Notes under the pieces: model-generated
The model's input: the letters and a program-made list of their open reading frames with translations, nothing else
What the model was told of the DNA's origin: nothing
Databases searched by the model: none
Shown: piece by piece, positions 18,619 to 29,335 of the stretch
How positions within the stretch are numbered: position 1 is the stretch's first letter
How the letters are laid out: every line of letters starts with the position of its first letter
Position numbers and translations under genes: made by a program
From: Paenarthrobacter ureafaciens
GTDB taxonomy: Bacteria; Actinomycetota; Actinomycetes; Actinomycetales; Micrococcaceae
DNA: 64,000 nucleotides
Reading direction: 5' to 3'
Assembly (NCBI RefSeq): GCF_004028095.1
Contig: NZ_SBHM01000006.1
Location: 124,001 to 188,000 of the forward strand

Positions 18619-18945
18619 TTAGACGCTTTGCTGGGTCTGAATAAAATCTACCAGCGCGCGGGCCTGGTGGATTCCCAGCCCCCTGATCCTCCGTGATCCG
18701 GCAATCCCGATCTCAGCCATGATGGCCGCGGCGCGGACCGGGCCGATGCCGGGAAGGGCTTCAAGGAGTTCGACCACCCGCATGCGTGCGATCGCCTCGT
18801 CGGTTGTCCCCGAGGAGATGAGCTCGGCGATGCTGACTTCACCCCGCTTGAGCCGCTCCTTGGCTGCCGCACGGGTGGCCCGCGCTTTGGCAGCCTTCTC
18901 CAAGGCGTCGGAACGCTCTTGTGGTGTCAGCTCTTTTAGGGCCAT
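18619..18945 (-). CDS. mihF: Actinobacterial integration host factor (mIHF)
   Basis: Nucleoid-associated DNA-binding protein of actinobacteria, unrelated to proteobacterial IHF. 108 residues. A Lys/Arg-rich helical N-terminal half is followed by the helix-hairpin-helix-like [21 protein letters not shown] at about 60-80 and [10 protein letters not shown] chose the ATG at 18945, with GGGAG upstream; the 11 extra codons do not match the family. Lies 70 bases after pyrF and 19 before gmk. Confidence 0.93.
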   Translation of the reverse strand: MALKELTPQERSDALEKAAKARATRAAAKERLKRGEVSIAELISSGTTDEAIARMRVVELLEALPGIGPVRAAAIMAEIGIAGSRRIRGLGIHQARALVDFIQTQQSV

Positions 18946-19015
18946 GGCCAAACTCCCGTCAAGTCGGAATTGTGACACCGATCACGCGGCTGATGCTGAA
19001 CCTACCTGCAGGGGG

Positions 19016-19849
19016 TCAGCCGCGCAAGCCATCCAGGGTTTCCCGGGTGGCTGCCTGCAGCGCGGCAATGTCCGGACCCGCAGCCAGGATGCCACGGCTG
19101 GACGTTGCCAGGACCATCGGGTAGGCCTGTCCAAAGGTCTCCCGCAGATCAGCCGGAGTGGCCCCCTGGGCCCCGAGCCCCGGGGCGAGGATCGGTCCCC
19201 GCACCGGGCCGAGGTCTATGTCCAAATCGCCAAGGGCCGAACCTATGGTCGCGCCGACCACCAAGCCCACCGAGCCCAAGGGCCCTTCGTAACGCTGGTT
19301 CTCCGCAGCAGCTGCAGCCACGATGCGGCGGGCCACCGAATCCCCGCCGCCGACGTGCTGGACGCTCCGGCCCTCAGGGTTGGACGTCAGCGCCAGGACA
19401 AAGACTCCCCTGCCGTGTTCGGCAGCGAGGTCCAAGGCCGGACGCAGGGACTCAAAACCGAGGTACGGGCTCAGCGTCACCGAGTCGGCGGCCAGGGAAG
19501 ATCCGTCACGAAGCCAGGCATCGGCGTAGGCCGCCATGGTGGATCCGATATCCCCGCGCTTGGCATCGGCGATGCTGAGCACGCCTGCTTCGGCTGCTGC
19601 GGCCAGGGTCCGCTCCAGGACGGCCATGCCGGCCGACCCGTGGCGCTCATAGAGCGCCACTTGGGGCTTGACCGCGGCAGCGAGGGAAGCCACCGCCTCC
19701 ACCACGGTGAGCGAGAAACGCTCCAGTCCTGCGGCGTCGTCGTTCAGTCCCCAGGAGCCCAGCAACTGCGGGTGCGGATCGATGCCGACGCACAGCGGCC
19801 CCCGGGCTTCCATGGCCGCAGACAGCCGGGAGCCGAACGACTCAGGCAT
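19016..19849 (-). CDS. pyrF: Orotidine 5'-phosphate decarboxylase (type 2)
   Basis: Last step of UMP synthesis: decarboxylates OMP. 277 residues, the longer type 2 form found in actinobacteria. The active-site motif [10 protein letters not shown] places Asp95, Lys97 and Asp100. [11 protein letters not shown] near residue 20 is the substrate strand. The ATG lies inside the carB end (8-base overlap), so translation is coupled. Seventh and last pyrimidine gene of the operon. Confidence 0.96.
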   Translation of the reverse strand: MPESFGSRLSAAMEARGPLCVGIDPHPQLLGSWGLNDDAAGLERFSLTVVEAVASLAAAVKPQVALYERHGSAGMAVLERTLAAAAEAGVLSIADAKRGDIGSTMAAYADAWLRDGSSLAADSVTLSPYLGFESLRPALDLAAEHGRGVFVLALTSNPEGRSVQHVGGGDSVARRIVAAAAAENQRYEGPLGSVGLVVGATIGSALGDLDIDLGPVRGPILAPGLGAQGATPADLRETFGQAYPMVLATSSRGILAAGPDIAALQAATRETLDGLRG

Positions 19850-22800
19850 GTGCAGCTTCCAAAGAGGCGGTCAGGTTGGCGGCGTGCTCCTGCAGGCTGG
19901 TCACGGACCACTCGTAAGTACGGAGTGCTTCGATGGCCTGCACAGCGGCGTTGAACTCCGCCACCGTGGTGATGCACGGGATGCCGATGGACGTCGCGGC
20001 CGCACGGAGTTCGTAGCCGTCGCTGCGGGCTTCGCCGCCGGACGGGGTGTTGAACACCATGTCGATTTCACCCGCGATGACAAGGTCCGCGATGGTGCCT
20101 TCGCCCTCTGCGCTGCTTCCCTCGGCCACCTTGCGGACCGGCGTCGCCTGGATACCGTTGCGGCGCAGGACGTCCGCGGTGCCGCCGGTGGAGACGATTT
20201 CGAAGCCGAGGTCAGAGAGCCGCTTGACGCCCATGATCACCGAGCGCTTATCGCGGTTGGCTACCGACACGAAGATCTTGCCTTCGGTGGGCAGGGCGTT
20301 GTTGGCACCGGACTGGCTCTTCGCGAACGCGGTATCGAAGTGCTTGTCGATGCCCATGACTTCACCGGTCGAGCGCATTTCAGGGCCGAGCAGCGAATCA
20401 ACGACCTTGCCCTCGGGCGTACGGAAGCGGCTGAAGGGCAGCACGGCTTCCTTCACGGCTACCGGAGCATCCAGGGGCAGGGTGGAGCCATCGCCGGTTT
20501 CCGGCAGCATCTTGTAGGCGCTGCGGAGCTGGTTGATGGTCACGCCGGTGCCGATCAGCGCGGCAGCCTTGGCCATCTGCACGCCCGTCGCCTTGGAGAC
20601 GAACGGGACGGTGCGGGAGGCACGCGGGTTGGCTTCCAGGACGTACAGGACGTCGGAGGCCAGGGCGAACTGGATGTTGATGAGGCCGCGCACGCCGACG
20701 CCCTCGGCGATGGCGCGGGTAGCGGTCCGGACCCGCTCGATCACGTTGTTGCCCAGGGTGATCGGAGGCAGGACACAAGCGGAGTCACCGGAGTGGATAC
20801 CGGCTTCTTCGATGTGCTCCATGATGCCGCCAAGGTACATGTCCGTTCCATCGAAGAGCGCGTCGACGTCGATTTCGACGGCGTCCTCCAGGAAGCGGTC
20901 GATCAGCACGGGGTGGTCCGTGGTGATCTCCGTGGCGTTGGCGATGTAGCGGGAGAGGTTGGCCTCGTCGTAGACGATCTCCATGCCACGGCCGCCCAGG
21001 ACGTAGGACGGACGGACCAGCACCGGGTAGCCGATCTCGTCGGCGATCTTCTTGGCGTCCTCGAAGGAAACGGCGGTGCCGTTCTTGGGGGACGTCAGGC
21101 CGGCTTCGTCCAGGACGCGGGCGAAGGCACCGCGGTGCTCGGCAAGGTCAATCGCTTCCGGGGAAGTGCCCAGGATCGGCACGCCCGCGTCAGCAAGCTG
21201 CTGGGCAAGCTTCAGCGGGGTCTGGCCACCCAACTGGACAAAGACGCCCATGACGCCGCCGGTGCGTTCCTCGGCCGCGATGACCTCCAGCACGTCCTCG
21301 AGGGTCAGGGGTTCGAAGTAGAGGCGGGTGGAGATGTCATAGTCGGTGGAGACCGTCTCCGGGTTGCAGTTGACCATGACGGTCTCGTAGCCGGCCTTGC
21401 GCAGCGCCATGGAGGCGTGGACGCAGGAGTAGTCGAACTCGATGCCTTGGCCGATGCGGTTGGGCCCGGAACCGAGAATGATCACCGAGGGCTTGGCGTG
21501 CAGGCCCACTTCATCTTCCTCGTCATATGCCGAGTAGTGGTACGGCGTGTAGGCCGCGAATTCGGCTGCACAGGTGTCCACGGTCTTGTAGACGGGACGG
21601 ATGCCCAGAGCCTGGCGGACGCCGCGGACAACGGCCTCGGAGTTGTGCGTCAGGGCACCGATCTGCTCATCGGAGAAACCGTGGCGCTTGGCGTTGCGGA
21701 GCATGTCCTCGCTGAGGACACCGGCCTTGCGGATCCCGTGCGCGGTCTCGTTGAGCAGCTGCAGCTGGTCAAGGAACCAGGGGTCGATCTTGGTGGCTTC
21801 GTAGAGTTCCTCCACGGTGGCACCCCCGAGGAGCGCCCGCTGCACCTGGTACAGGCGTTCGGTGGTGGGACGCTTGGCCTTCTCAATGAGTTCGGCGACC
21901 TCATATTCGGGCACGGAGCTGAAGTCCAGCTGCGAACCCTTCTGTTCCAAGGAACGCAGGGCTTTCTGCAGGGCTTCTGTGAAGTTGCGGCCCATGGCCA
22001 TGGCCTCGCCCACGGACTTCATGGTGGTGGTCAGCGTGTTGTCGGCTGCCGGGAACTTTTCGAAAGCGAAACGCGGGACCTTGACGACGACGTAGTCCAG
22101 CGTCGGCTCGAACGACGCCGGGGTCTTCTGCGTGATGTCGTTGGGGATTTCGTCCAGCGTGTAGCCGAGGGAAAGCTTGGTGGCGATCTTGGCGATGGCA
22201 AAGCCGGTGGCCTTCGATGCCAGGGCCGAGGAACGCGACACGCGCGGGTTCATCTCGATGACGACGACGCGTCCGGTATCCGGGTTGATGGCGAACTGGA
22301 TGTTGCAGCCACCCGTGTCCACGCCCACCTCACGGATCACGGCAATGGCCACGTCGCGCAGCTTCTGGTACTCGCGGTCCGTCAGCGTGAGGGCCGGGGC
22401 CACCGTGATGGAATCGCCGGTGTGGACGCCCACGGGATCGAAGTTCTCGATGGAGCAGACAGCAACGACGTTGTCGTTCTTGTCCCGCATCATCTCAAGC
22501 TCGTATTCCTTCCAGCCAAGGATGCTCTCTTCGAGCAGCACCTCGGTGGTGGGGCTGTACTGCAGGCCCTGACCGACGATCCGGCGGAGGTCGTCCTCGT
22601 TGTACGCCAGTCCGGAACCCAGGCCGCCCATGGTGAAGGACGGGCGGACAACCATCGGGTAGCCGAGGTCCTCGGCGGCTTTGAAGGCCTCGTCCATGGT
22701 GTGGATGATGTGGCTGCGGGCGGACTCGGCGCCGCAGCGCTCAACAACGCCCTTGAACTTCTCGCGGTCTTCGCCGAGCTCGATCGCGGCGATGTTCGCA

Positions 22801-23150
22801 CCGATCAACTCCACGTTGTACTTCTCCAGTACACCGTTCTTATCCAAGGCGATGGCCGTGTTCAGGGCCGTCTGTCCACCAAGGGTGGGCAGGACGGCGT
22901 CGGGACGCTCCTTGGCAATGATCTTTTCGACCACCTCCGGCGTGATCGGCTCCACGTAGGTGGCATCGGCGAACTCGGGGTCCGTCATGATGGTGGCCGG
23001 GTTGGAGTTGACCAGGATGACCCGCAGCCCTTCGTCCTTCAGGACGCGCAGGGCCTGGGTACCGGAGTAATCGAACTCGGCCGCCTGGCCGATGACGATC
23101 GGCCCGGAACCGATGACAAGGACGCTCTTGAGATCTGTACGCTTCGGCAT
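19842..23150 (-). CDS. carB: Carbamoyl-phosphate synthase large subunit
   Basis: Makes carbamoyl phosphate from bicarbonate, ammonia delivered by CarA, and two ATP. 1102 residues. Two homologous ATP-grasp halves are visible: [23 protein letters not shown] with [13 protein letters not shown] in the first, and [21 protein letters not shown] with [17 protein letters not shown] in the second. The C-terminal MGS-like allosteric domain begins near [11 protein letters not shown]. Overlaps carA by one base (TAATG) and pyrF by eight. Feeds both arginine and pyrimidine synthesis. A long open frame on the other strand is a codon-bias shadow. Confidence 0.98.
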   Translation of the reverse strand: MPKRTDLKSVLVIGSGPIVIGQAAEFDYSGTQALRVLKDEGLRVILVNSNPATIMTDPEFADATYVEPITPEVVEKIIAKERPDAVLPTLGGQTALNTAIALDKNGVLEKYNVELIGANIAAIELGEDREKFKGVVERCGAESARSHIIHTMDEAFKAAEDLGYPMVVRPSFTMGGLGSGLAYNEDDLRRIVGQGLQYSPTTEVLLEESILGWKEYELEMMRDKNDNVVAVCSIENFDPVGVHTGDSITVAPALTLTDREYQKLRDVAIAVIREVGVDTGGCNIQFAINPDTGRVVVIEMNPRVSRSSALASKATGFAIAKIATKLSLGYTLDEIPNDITQKTPASFEPTLDYVVVKVPRFAFEKFPAADNTLTTTMKSVGEAMAMGRNFTEALQKALRSLEQKGSQLDFSSVPEYEVAELIEKAKRPTTERLYQVQRALLGGATVEELYEATKIDPWFLDQLQLLNETAHGIRKAGVLSEDMLRNAKRHGFSDEQIGALTHNSEAVVRGVRQALGIRPVYKTVDTCAAEFAAYTPYHYSAYDEEDEVGLHAKPSVIILGSGPNRIGQGIEFDYSCVHASMALRKAGYETVMVNCNPETVSTDYDISTRLYFEPLTLEDVLEVIAAEERTGGVMGVFVQLGGQTPLKLAQQLADAGVPILGTSPEAIDLAEHRGAFARVLDEAGLTSPKNGTAVSFEDAKKIADEIGYPVLVRPSYVLGGRGMEIVYDEANLSRYIANATEITTDHPVLIDRFLEDAVEIDVDALFDGTDMYLGGIMEHIEEAGIHSGDSACVLPPITLGNNVIERVRTATRAIAEGVGVRGLINIQFALASDVLYVLEANPRASRTVPFVSKATGVQMAKAAALIGTGVTINQLRSAYKMLPETGDGSTLPLDAPVAVKEAVLPFSRFRTPEGKVVDSLLGPEMRSTGEVMGIDKHFDTAFAKSQSGANNALPTEGKIFVSVANRDKRSVIMGVKRLSDLGFEIVSTGGTADVLRRNGIQATPVRKVAEGSSAEGEGTIADLVIAGEIDMVFNTPSGGEARSDGYELRAAATSIGIPCITTVAEFNAAVQAIEALRTYEWSVTSLQEHAANLTASLEAAHA

Positions 23151-24373
23151 TACTTGTTGTCCTCAGTCTTGTTTTGGTTCTTGGTTGCGGTGGCGCCGCC
23201 GGCTTTCGTTTCAGCCATGAGGTCGATGAAGCGGTCGAAGAGGTACGCGGCATCGTGCGGCCCTGCGGCCGCTTCGGGGTGGTACTGGACCGAGAACGCA
23301 GGGATGTCGAGGCAGGCAAGTCCTTCAACGACGTCGTCGTTCAGCGAGACGTGGCTGACTTCCACCCGGCCGTAGCGCTCTTCGGGTGCCACGGTGGCGC
23401 CGTTCAAGGGCGCATCAACAGCGAAGCCGTGGTTCTGTGAGGTGATTTCCACCTTGCCCGTGCGGCGGTCCATCACCGGCTGGTTGATGCCGCGGTGGCC
23501 GTACCGCAGCTTGTAGGTTCCGAACCCAAGGGCGCGCCCCAGGATCTGGTTTCCGAAGCAGATGCCGAAGTACGGCAGCTTCTCGTCCAGGACGGAGCGC
23601 AGCAACTTGACCTGGTGGTCGGCAGTGGCGGGGTCCCCGGGGCCGTTGGACATGAAGAAACCGTCGGGGTTGAGGGCGTTGACGTCCTCGAGCGTGGCGG
23701 TTGCCGGCAGGACATGCACCCGCACGCCGCGCTCGGCGAACCGGACGGGGGTCATCGCCTTGATACCGAGGTCGACGGCGGCAATGGAGAACCGCGGTTC
23801 GCCTTCCCAACCGTGGTCCTTGGGGTCCACCACGTAGGCTTCGTCGATGCTTACCTCTTCGGCAAGCGCCGAGCCTTCCATGGGGGCGCTTGCCAGCACG
23901 GTATCCAGCAGTTCCTTGTCGGACGCGTTGGCGGCTTCGCCGGAAAAGATCCCGGCGCGCATGGTCTTGTGCTCGCGGAGATGCCGGGTGATCGCACGGG
24001 TGTCAACGCCCTGGATACCGACGATGCCTTGGGCGACGAGTTCTTCGTCGAGGCTCCGCTCGGACCTCCAGTTGGACGGGCGTCGTGCGGCGTCGCGGAC
24101 GACGTAGCCCTCAACCCAGATCTTGCGCGATTCGGCGTCCTCGCCGTTGACGCCGGTGTTCCCGATGTGCGGCGCAGTTTGCACCACGAGCTGGCGGGCG
24201 TAGGAGGGATCGGTGATGGTCTCCTGGTAACCGGTCATGCCGGTGGCGAAGACCGCTTCGCCGAGCGCGGTGCCCTGGGCGCCGTAGCTCCGGCCGCGGA
24301 AAATACGGCCGTCTTCCAGCACCAATACGGCTGCTGAGGGGGTTGGTGAGGTGGCTGCGTTACTGTCCGTCAC
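23150..24373 (-). CDS. carA: Carbamoyl-phosphate synthase small (glutaminase) subunit
   Basis: Hydrolyses glutamine and channels ammonia to CarB. 407 residues. The N-terminal CPSase domain ([37 protein letters not shown]) is followed by a class I glutaminase: nucleophile Cys in [25 protein letters not shown], and the His-Glu pair in QYHPEAA. I chose the GTG at 24373: GGAAAG lies 8 bases upstream, and the upstream gene's stop is 4 bases before it. The C-terminal tail is Lys/Asn/Thr-rich. Confidence 0.96.
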   Translation of the reverse strand: MTDSNAATSPTPSAAVLVLEDGRIFRGRSYGAQGTALGEAVFATGMTGYQETITDPSYARQLVVQTAPHIGNTGVNGEDAESRKIWVEGYVVRDAARRPSNWRSERSLDEELVAQGIVGIQGVDTRAITRHLREHKTMRAGIFSGEAANASDKELLDTVLASAPMEGSALAEEVSIDEAYVVDPKDHGWEGEPRFSIAAVDLGIKAMTPVRFAERGVRVHVLPATATLEDVNALNPDGFFMSNGPGDPATADHQVKLLRSVLDEKLPYFGICFGNQILGRALGFGTYKLRYGHRGINQPVMDRRTGKVEITSQNHGFAVDAPLNGATVAPEERYGRVEVSHVSLNDDVVEGLACLDIPAFSVQYHPEAAAGPHDAAYLFDRFIDLMAETKAGGATATKNQNKTEDNK

Positions 24374-24377
24374 TTTA

Positions 24378-24899
24378 TTACTTTCCACTATCGGCATCTG
24401 CCTGAGGGGCTGCGGAGGTCAATTCTTGTATGGCTTGGCGGAGGCGGTCCTGGTCGGCGGAGTTCCTCGACCTGAATCCTGTGTCCAGTTCACGGCTGCC
24501 CAGTTTCCAGCTGATAACAAGGAGCCCGTCCTTTTCGACGAACTTCCCTGCCATCCCGGAGGCCGAGCGGCTGTCAGTCAGGGCTTCCCGCGGTATGAAC
24601 ACCGGGGCTGCTCCGGGGCGGTCGAACAACACGCCTTCGGCGTGAACGCTCAGTTCCGCGTTGGTCCGGATTCCAAGGCCTTGGACAGCGATGCGGTCCA
24701 GCCAGTCACCGGCCGTGGTGGTGCTGACGTACTGACCGTCGGCCACCACTGTGGCCGGCGTCAGTTGCCGTGGCACTTCCGGAAGGCGTTCGACGTCGGA
24801 TTGTCGTCGGAGGCGGTTCCGCCACCCCAGGCCGATCATGGCCAGGGCGACTGCGATCAAGCCTGCGGTGACGAGCGCCGAGAGCAGTTGGGTGTCCAC
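24378..24899 (-). CDS. Membrane-anchored PH-like domain protein
   Basis: Small membrane protein of unknown function found in actinobacterial pyrimidine operons between pyrC and carA. 173 residues: one N-terminal membrane segment at about 5-26, a basic stretch (RNRLRRQ), then a beta-rich region ([38 protein letters not shown]) that fits a PH-like fold. GTG start overlaps the pyrC stop by one base; carA starts 4 bases after its stop. The conserved position suggests a link to pyrimidine synthesis or merely operon hitchhiking; the sequence does not say which. Confidence 0.85.
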   Translation of the reverse strand: MDTQLLSALVTAGLIAVALAMIGLGWRNRLRRQSDVERLPEVPRQLTPATVVADGQYVSTTTAGDWLDRIAVQGLGIRTNAELSVHAEGVLFDRPGAAPVFIPREALTDSRSASGMAGKFVEKDGLLVISWKLGSRELDTGFRSRNSADQDRLRQAIQELTSAAPQADADSGK

Positions 24900-26254
24900 T
24901 AGGCGCCGCTGACTGCCCCGGTGGAATCCGGGGCCGGAACGGTTTCGGTGTAGCGGTACGGGGTGTTGAGCCGGCCGTTGAGGACGGTCGGGTGTCCTTT
25001 GAAGAAGGTTGCCACCACGGAACCGGGCAGTTCCCTGCCCTTGAACGGTGAATTGCGGCCCATGGTTGCCATCTTATGGGGATCAACGGTCCAGCGCGCA
25101 GCCGGGTCCACCAGGATGACGTTGGCCGGCTCCCCGGCCTCCAACGGACGGCCCTGGTCCGCCACCCTGCCGATGCGGGCCGGAGTGAAGGATGTGACCC
25201 TGGCAAAATCCGCCCACGTCATGAGGCCGGTTTCGATCATGGTCTCCTGGACCACGGACAGCGCAGTTTCCAGCCCGGTCATGCCCATGGCGGCCTGGGC
25301 CCACTCGCATTCCTTGTGCTCGCTGGGGTGCGGTGCGTGATCGGTGCCCACCACATCGATGGTCCCGTCGGCAAGGCCCTCCCGAAGTGCCTGCACATCC
25401 GCGTCCGTGCGCAGCGGCGGGTTCACCTTGTAGACGGGGTCGTAGCTGCGGACCAGTTCATCGGTCAGGATCAGGTGGTGCGGGGTGACCTCGGCAGTGA
25501 CATTGATGCCGCGGGCCTTGGCCCAGCGCACGATTTCAACGCTTCCCGCAGTGGAGACGTGGCAAATGTGCAGGCGGGAACCGACGTGCTGGGTCAGCAG
25601 TACATCGCGGGCAATGATGCTTTCCTCGGCTACCGCCGGCCAGCCGGCCAGCCCGAGAACGGCCGAAACGGCGCCTTCGTTCATTTGTGCCCCGGCGGTC
25701 AGGCGGGGTTCCTGCGCATGCTGGGCCACCACGCCGTCGAACGCCTTGACGTATTCCAGCGCGCGGCGCATCAGGACGGGATCATGCACGCAGATTCCGT
25801 CATCAGAGAACATGCGCACCTGGGCGCGGGAGTCGGCCATGGCACCGAGTTCGGCGAGTTGCTCCCCGGCGAGTCCCACCGTCACTGCGCCGACGGGCCG
25901 TACGTCCACCCAGCCCGATGCCCTTCCCAGGCTGTGGACCTGCTCCACCACACCGGCGGTGTCGGCCACCGGATTGCTGTTCGCCATGGCGTGGACGGCG
26001 GTGAAACCACCCAACGCGGCCGCACGGGTACCGGTTTCGACGGTCTCCGCATCTTCCCGGCCCGGTTCGCGAAGGTGGGTGTGGACATCAACCATACCGG
26101 GCAGCGCAATCAGGCCTGCGGCGTCGATGACCGTGGCATCCCCGGCAGCAAGTCCGTTGCCCCTGGCCGCGATGACGCCGTCCCGGATCAGGAGGTCCTC
26201 GGCTGCACCGCCCAGGATGGCGGCTCCGCGGATCAAGTACGTGTTCGCGGCCAT
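24899..26254 (-). CDS. pyrC: Dihydroorotase
   Basis: Zinc amidohydrolase that cyclises N-carbamoyl-aspartate to dihydroorotate. 451 residues, class I length. Metal ligands are seen in GMVDVHTHLREPG (HxH) and in the later HICHVSTAGS and GTDHAPHP segments. The conserved TAEVTPHHLILTD lies between. ATG overlaps the pyrB stop by one base (TGATG). Third gene of pyrR-pyrB-pyrC. Confidence 0.96.
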   Translation of the reverse strand: MAANTYLIRGAAILGGAAEDLLIRDGVIAARGNGLAAGDATVIDAAGLIALPGMVDVHTHLREPGREDAETVETGTRAAALGGFTAVHAMANSNPVADTAGVVEQVHSLGRASGWVDVRPVGAVTVGLAGEQLAELGAMADSRAQVRMFSDDGICVHDPVLMRRALEYVKAFDGVVAQHAQEPRLTAGAQMNEGAVSAVLGLAGWPAVAEESIIARDVLLTQHVGSRLHICHVSTAGSVEIVRWAKARGINVTAEVTPHHLILTDELVRSYDPVYKVNPPLRTDADVQALREGLADGTIDVVGTDHAPHPSEHKECEWAQAAMGMTGLETALSVVQETMIETGLMTWADFARVTSFTPARIGRVADQGRPLEAGEPANVILVDPAARWTVDPHKMATMGRNSPFKGRELPGSVVATFFKGHPTVLNGRLNTPYRYTETVPAPDSTGAVSGA

Positions 26255-27264
26255 CAGTTGTTCTCCTTGGTGGGCTGGTTGCTTACGGGGGCGGTCGCTT
26301 CACGGGAATCCCCCGAAAGCAACAAGTACAGGGCGGCCATGCGGACCGATACGCCGTTCCGGACCTGGGCGAGCACGGTGGAACGGGGTGAATCCGCCGC
26401 GGCGGACGAGATTTCCAGGCCGCGGTTCATGGGACCGGGGTGCATGATGATGGTGTCCTTCATGCCGAGGTCGTCCAGCGTCCGCAGGCGGGCGTCGTCA
26501 AAGCCCCAACGGCGGGAATATTCACGGGTGGACGGGAAGAAGGACGCATTCATCCTCTCCCCCTGGACCCTGAGCATCATCATCGCGTCGACACCTGCTT
26601 CAAGGGTCTCGTCCAGGTTGTAGCTGACCTTGCAGGGCCACTGTTCGACGCCGACCGGCAGCAGCGTGGGAGGTGCCACGAGGGTGACCTCCGCGCCGAG
26701 GGTTCGCAGGAGCCACACATTTGAACGCGCCACGCGGGAGTGCAGGACGTCTCCGGCGATCGCGACGCGCATGCCCTTGAGGTCGGCGCCGGTGGATGCG
26801 ACGCCCTTGATGCGCGACCAATGGCGGCGCATGGTGAAGGCGTCCAGCAGGGCCTGGGTGGGGTGTTCATGGGTGCCGTCACCGGCATTGACCACCGCCG
26901 CATCGATCCAGTCGGTGGCAGCCAGGCGGTGCGGCGCTCCGGAAGCCCAGTGCCGGATGACCACGGCGTCTGCACCCATCGCGGCCAAGGTCTGTGCGGT
27001 GTCCTTGAGGGACTCACCTTTGGAGACCGAGGAGCCCTTTGCCGCGAAGTTGATGACGTCGGCGGAGAGCCGCTTCGCCGCTGCTTCGAAGGAGATGCGG
27101 GTGCGGGTGGAATCTTCGAAGAAGAGGTTCACCACCGTCCTGCCGCGCAACGCGGGCAGCTTCTTGACTTCGCGCTCACCGACGGCAGACATTTCCTCGG
27201 CCGTATCAAGTATCCGGATTGCGTCGAAGCCGCTGAGGTTTTCCGTTGAGAGGAGATGCTTCAC
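26254..27264 (-). CDS. pyrB: Aspartate carbamoyltransferase catalytic subunit
   Basis: Condenses carbamoyl phosphate with aspartate, the first committed pyrimidine step. 336 residues. The carbamoyl-phosphate site is [13 protein letters not shown]; the 80s-loop segment [24 protein letters not shown] and [10 protein letters not shown] follow in the normal order. No pyrI is present nearby. GTG start overlaps the pyrR stop (GTGA). Confidence 0.97.
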   Translation of the reverse strand: MKHLLSTENLSGFDAIRILDTAEEMSAVGEREVKKLPALRGRTVVNLFFEDSTRTRISFEAAAKRLSADVINFAAKGSSVSKGESLKDTAQTLAAMGADAVVIRHWASGAPHRLAATDWIDAAVVNAGDGTHEHPTQALLDAFTMRRHWSRIKGVASTGADLKGMRVAIAGDVLHSRVARSNVWLLRTLGAEVTLVAPPTLLPVGVEQWPCKVSYNLDETLEAGVDAMMMLRVQGERMNASFFPSTREYSRRWGFDDARLRTLDDLGMKDTIIMHPGPMNRGLEISSAAADSPRSTVLAQVRNGVSVRMAALYLLLSGDSREATAPVSNQPTKENN

Positions 27265-27845
27265 TTGCCTGCCTCGATGACTACCTCGTTGACCGGAGTT
27301 CCGTTCACGGAGTCGGTCTCTTCAAGATGTACGCGGACCTTCTCCGAGGACGATGTAGGAAGGTTCTTTCCCACATGGTCTGCGCGGATGGGGAGTTCAC
27401 GGTGCCCCCTGTCCACCAGGACAGCCAGCCGGACGATGCGGGGGCGCCCGAGGTCCACCAAGGCGTCCAAAGCTGCGCGGATGGTCCGACCCGAGTAGAG
27501 GACGTCGTCAATAAGGACAACAACTTTGTTATCGATCCCGGACAGCGGCAGGCGTGTATGGTGCGGGGGTCGGGTGGGCTGGTGCGAGAGGTCGTCGCGG
27601 AACATAGTGACATCCAGTTGGCCCACTATTGTTTCGGCGTTGACGGCAGGATCAGCGGCGGCAATCTTATGGGCCAGCCGGACAGCCAGGGGATAACCAC
27701 GGCTTGGGATACCCAGCAGGACCAGGTCCCGGGATCCCTTGTTGGCTTCAAGGATCTCGTGGGCGATACGAGTGAGCGCACGATCGATATCCGCCTGGTT
27801 GAGGACAACCCTGGACGGAACCTGCGCTGAAGTAGCTTCAGTCAT
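27261..27845 (-). CDS. pyrR: PyrR bifunctional regulator / uracil phosphoribosyltransferase
   Basis: RNA-binding regulator of pyr operons that senses UMP/UTP; it also has phosphoribosyltransferase activity. 194 residues. The PRPP motif [14 protein letters not shown] is at 108-121. [13 protein letters not shown] and the flexible [12 protein letters not shown] loop are typical. The ATG at 27845 has GGGGAG 7 bases upstream; the 9 further in-frame codons would overlap that site. First gene of the pyr operon, preceded by its own candidate binding hairpin at 27864-27879. Confidence 0.95.
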   Translation of the reverse strand: MTEATSAQVPSRVVLNQADIDRALTRIAHEILEANKGSRDLVLLGIPSRGYPLAVRLAHKIAAADPAVNAETIVGQLDVTMFRDDLSHQPTRPPHHTRLPLSGIDNKVVVLIDDVLYSGRTIRAALDALVDLGRPRIVRLAVLVDRGHRELPIRADHVGKNLPTSSSEKVRVHLEETDSVNGTPVNEVVIEAGK

Positions 27846-27852
27846 CGCTCGT

Positions 27853-27914
27853 CTCCCCTTTCCCCGCCTCACAGGACGGAATTAAAAAAGGAATATTTGC
27901 CTTCCAAAACTATC
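27853..27914 (-). promoter_or_regulatory. pyr operon leader with PyrR-binding hairpin
   Basis: In the leader RNA, bases at 27879-27864 read CCGUCCUGUGAGGCGG: a short CCG/CGG stem around UCCUGUGAGG, which matches the known PyrR-binding consensus UCCNGNGAGG. It lies 5 bases upstream of the GGGGAG ribosome-binding site (27853-27858) of pyrR. No intrinsic terminator is visible between it and the start codon, so control is more likely at translation initiation, as described in mycobacteria, than by termination as in Bacillus. A possible extended -10 (TGT then GATAGT) is at 27909-27914. Confidence 0.65.
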
Positions 27915-27999
27915 ACAGCCACAGCGCCGGCCACCTGCCGCGTCCGCGGCCATGGGTGAGTTTAAGGTCACACCACAGGCGTGGCATAGGCTCGGACCC

Positions 28000-29253
28000 A
28001 TGAGCAGCAACCAACCAGGCCGCCATGATGGACAACGGCCCTATCCCCGGCCGTTCGTGGAGCCCGGGGCCAACCCCACCTGGATCGGCCACATCCAGCC
28101 CGGCAACTACCAGCCCGCTCCGGGCAACCCCGCACCGTTGGGAAACCAATCGTGGGCAGTCGCACCCCAAGGCATGCAGCGCCGTTCTGCCGGTTTGCTG
28201 CCACTGCTCCTTGTCGGCGGCATCCTGGCCTTCGGCAGCCTTCTCCTGGTTGTTCCGTTCCTCCTGGGCAACACCGGGTTGGCGGGCTTCATCATCGGCT
28301 TCATCGCATCGCTGATTCCGCTGTCCATAGTCCTGCTGACGGTCCGGTGGATCGACCGCTGGGAGCCGGAACCCAAACGGCTTCTGTGGTTTGCCTTCAC
28401 GTGGGGAGCGGCTGTCTCCATTGCGGCGACGCTCCTGATCCAACCGCTATTTGCCCTCGCGGCGCCCACCACCAGCGAGGACGCCTACAGCTACTTCATG
28501 GCCACCGTGCAGGCACCGATCGTCGAGGAGTTCAGTAAGTCGCTGGGACTCCTCCTGTTGATATTCGCCGCCCGGAAGTACTTCGACGGACCCGTTGACG
28601 GCGTCGTGTTCGCTTTCACCATCGCCGCGGGTTTCGCGTTCACCGAGAACATCCTCTATTTCGGACGGGAGATCGCTTCTTCGTCCGACCCCGGGACCGA
28701 CCTTGTCCGGATCTTCATCCTCCGCGGCGTGATGTCTCCTTTTGCGCACGCAATATTCACGGGAACCACCGGCTTGATCATGGGTTTCGCGGCGAGGAAG
28801 TGGCACTCGGGGTACGCGGTTCTGGCGTTCTTCGTGGGCCTGTTGCCTGCGATGTTCCTGCATAACCGCTGGAACAGCATGGGCCAGGGATTCCTGGTTG
28901 AATACTTCGTCGTCCAGGTCCCCATCTTCCTGGTGGCCGTCCTTGGAATAGTCTTCCTTCGCATGGCCGAAGGAAAACTGACCCGTCAACGGTTGCTGGA
29001 ATATGCCCGCGCCGGGTGGTTCACGCCGGCGGAGGTGGACATGCTGGCTACACCCCGGGGCAGGCGCCAGGCCCTTGGCTGGGCATCCTCACGCGGCCGG
29101 GCCGCACAGATGCGGGCGTTCATCAAGGCGGCGACGTCCCTCGCCTTCACCCGCCAGCGCATCCTCAGCGGCAGGGACGTCCATGTCCACCAACACGATG
29201 AACTTGAACAGCTGCGCCGGATACCCGGGCTACGGTCAGCGGTGCTCCTGTAA
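28000..29253 (+). CDS. PrsW-family intramembrane protease-like protein
   Basis: Polytopic membrane protein of the PrsW/Rce1-like glutamic protease group; PrsW cleaves an anti-sigma factor in Bacillus. 417 residues. A Pro/Gly-rich cytoplasmic N-terminus (about 1-60) precedes some seven or eight membrane segments. The likely catalytic residues are present: Glu176-Glu177 in QAPIVEEFSKSLG, the Glu in FAFTENILYFG, and His residues in SPFAHAIF and FLHNRWN. A soluble C-terminal tail of about 90 residues follows. Start ATG 28000, with TAGGCT at 27987-27992 fitting a -10 for a leaderless message. The substrate is unknown; no anti-sigma factor lies next to it. Confidence 0.88.
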   Translation: MSSNQPGRHDGQRPYPRPFVEPGANPTWIGHIQPGNYQPAPGNPAPLGNQSWAVAPQGMQRRSAGLLPLLLVGGILAFGSLLLVVPFLLGNTGLAGFIIGFIASLIPLSIVLLTVRWIDRWEPEPKRLLWFAFTWGAAVSIAATLLIQPLFALAAPTTSEDAYSYFMATVQAPIVEEFSKSLGLLLLIFAARKYFDGPVDGVVFAFTIAAGFAFTENILYFGREIASSSDPGTDLVRIFILRGVMSPFAHAIFTGTTGLIMGFAARKWHSGYAVLAFFVGLLPAMFLHNRWNSMGQGFLVEYFVVQVPIFLVAVLGIVFLRMAEGKLTRQRLLEYARAGWFTPAEVDMLATPRGRRQALGWASSRGRAAQMRAFIKAATSLAFTRQRILSGRDVHVHQHDELEQLRRIPGLRSAVLL

Positions 29254-29270
29254 CCGTTCATAACGCAGAA

Positions 29271-29309
29271 TGCCCCTTGGAGTCCGGACTGGCCGGATTC
29301 CAAGGGGCA
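29271..29309. terminator. Bidirectional terminator between the PrsW-like gene and nusB
   Basis: TGCCCCTTGG at 29271 pairs with its complement ending at 29309, with a GTCCGG/CCGGAT inner stem. It sits between two convergent genes and can end both transcripts. Confidence 0.7.
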
Positions 29310-29335
29310 CCAAGTATGCAGAAGTAAATCGGTTC

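Noticed and set aside
19668..23375. A 1235-codon open frame on the plus strand
   Set aside because: It lies exactly antisense to carB, has no recognisable motif, and is His/Gly/Val-rich as expected from the complementary frame of a high-GC gene.
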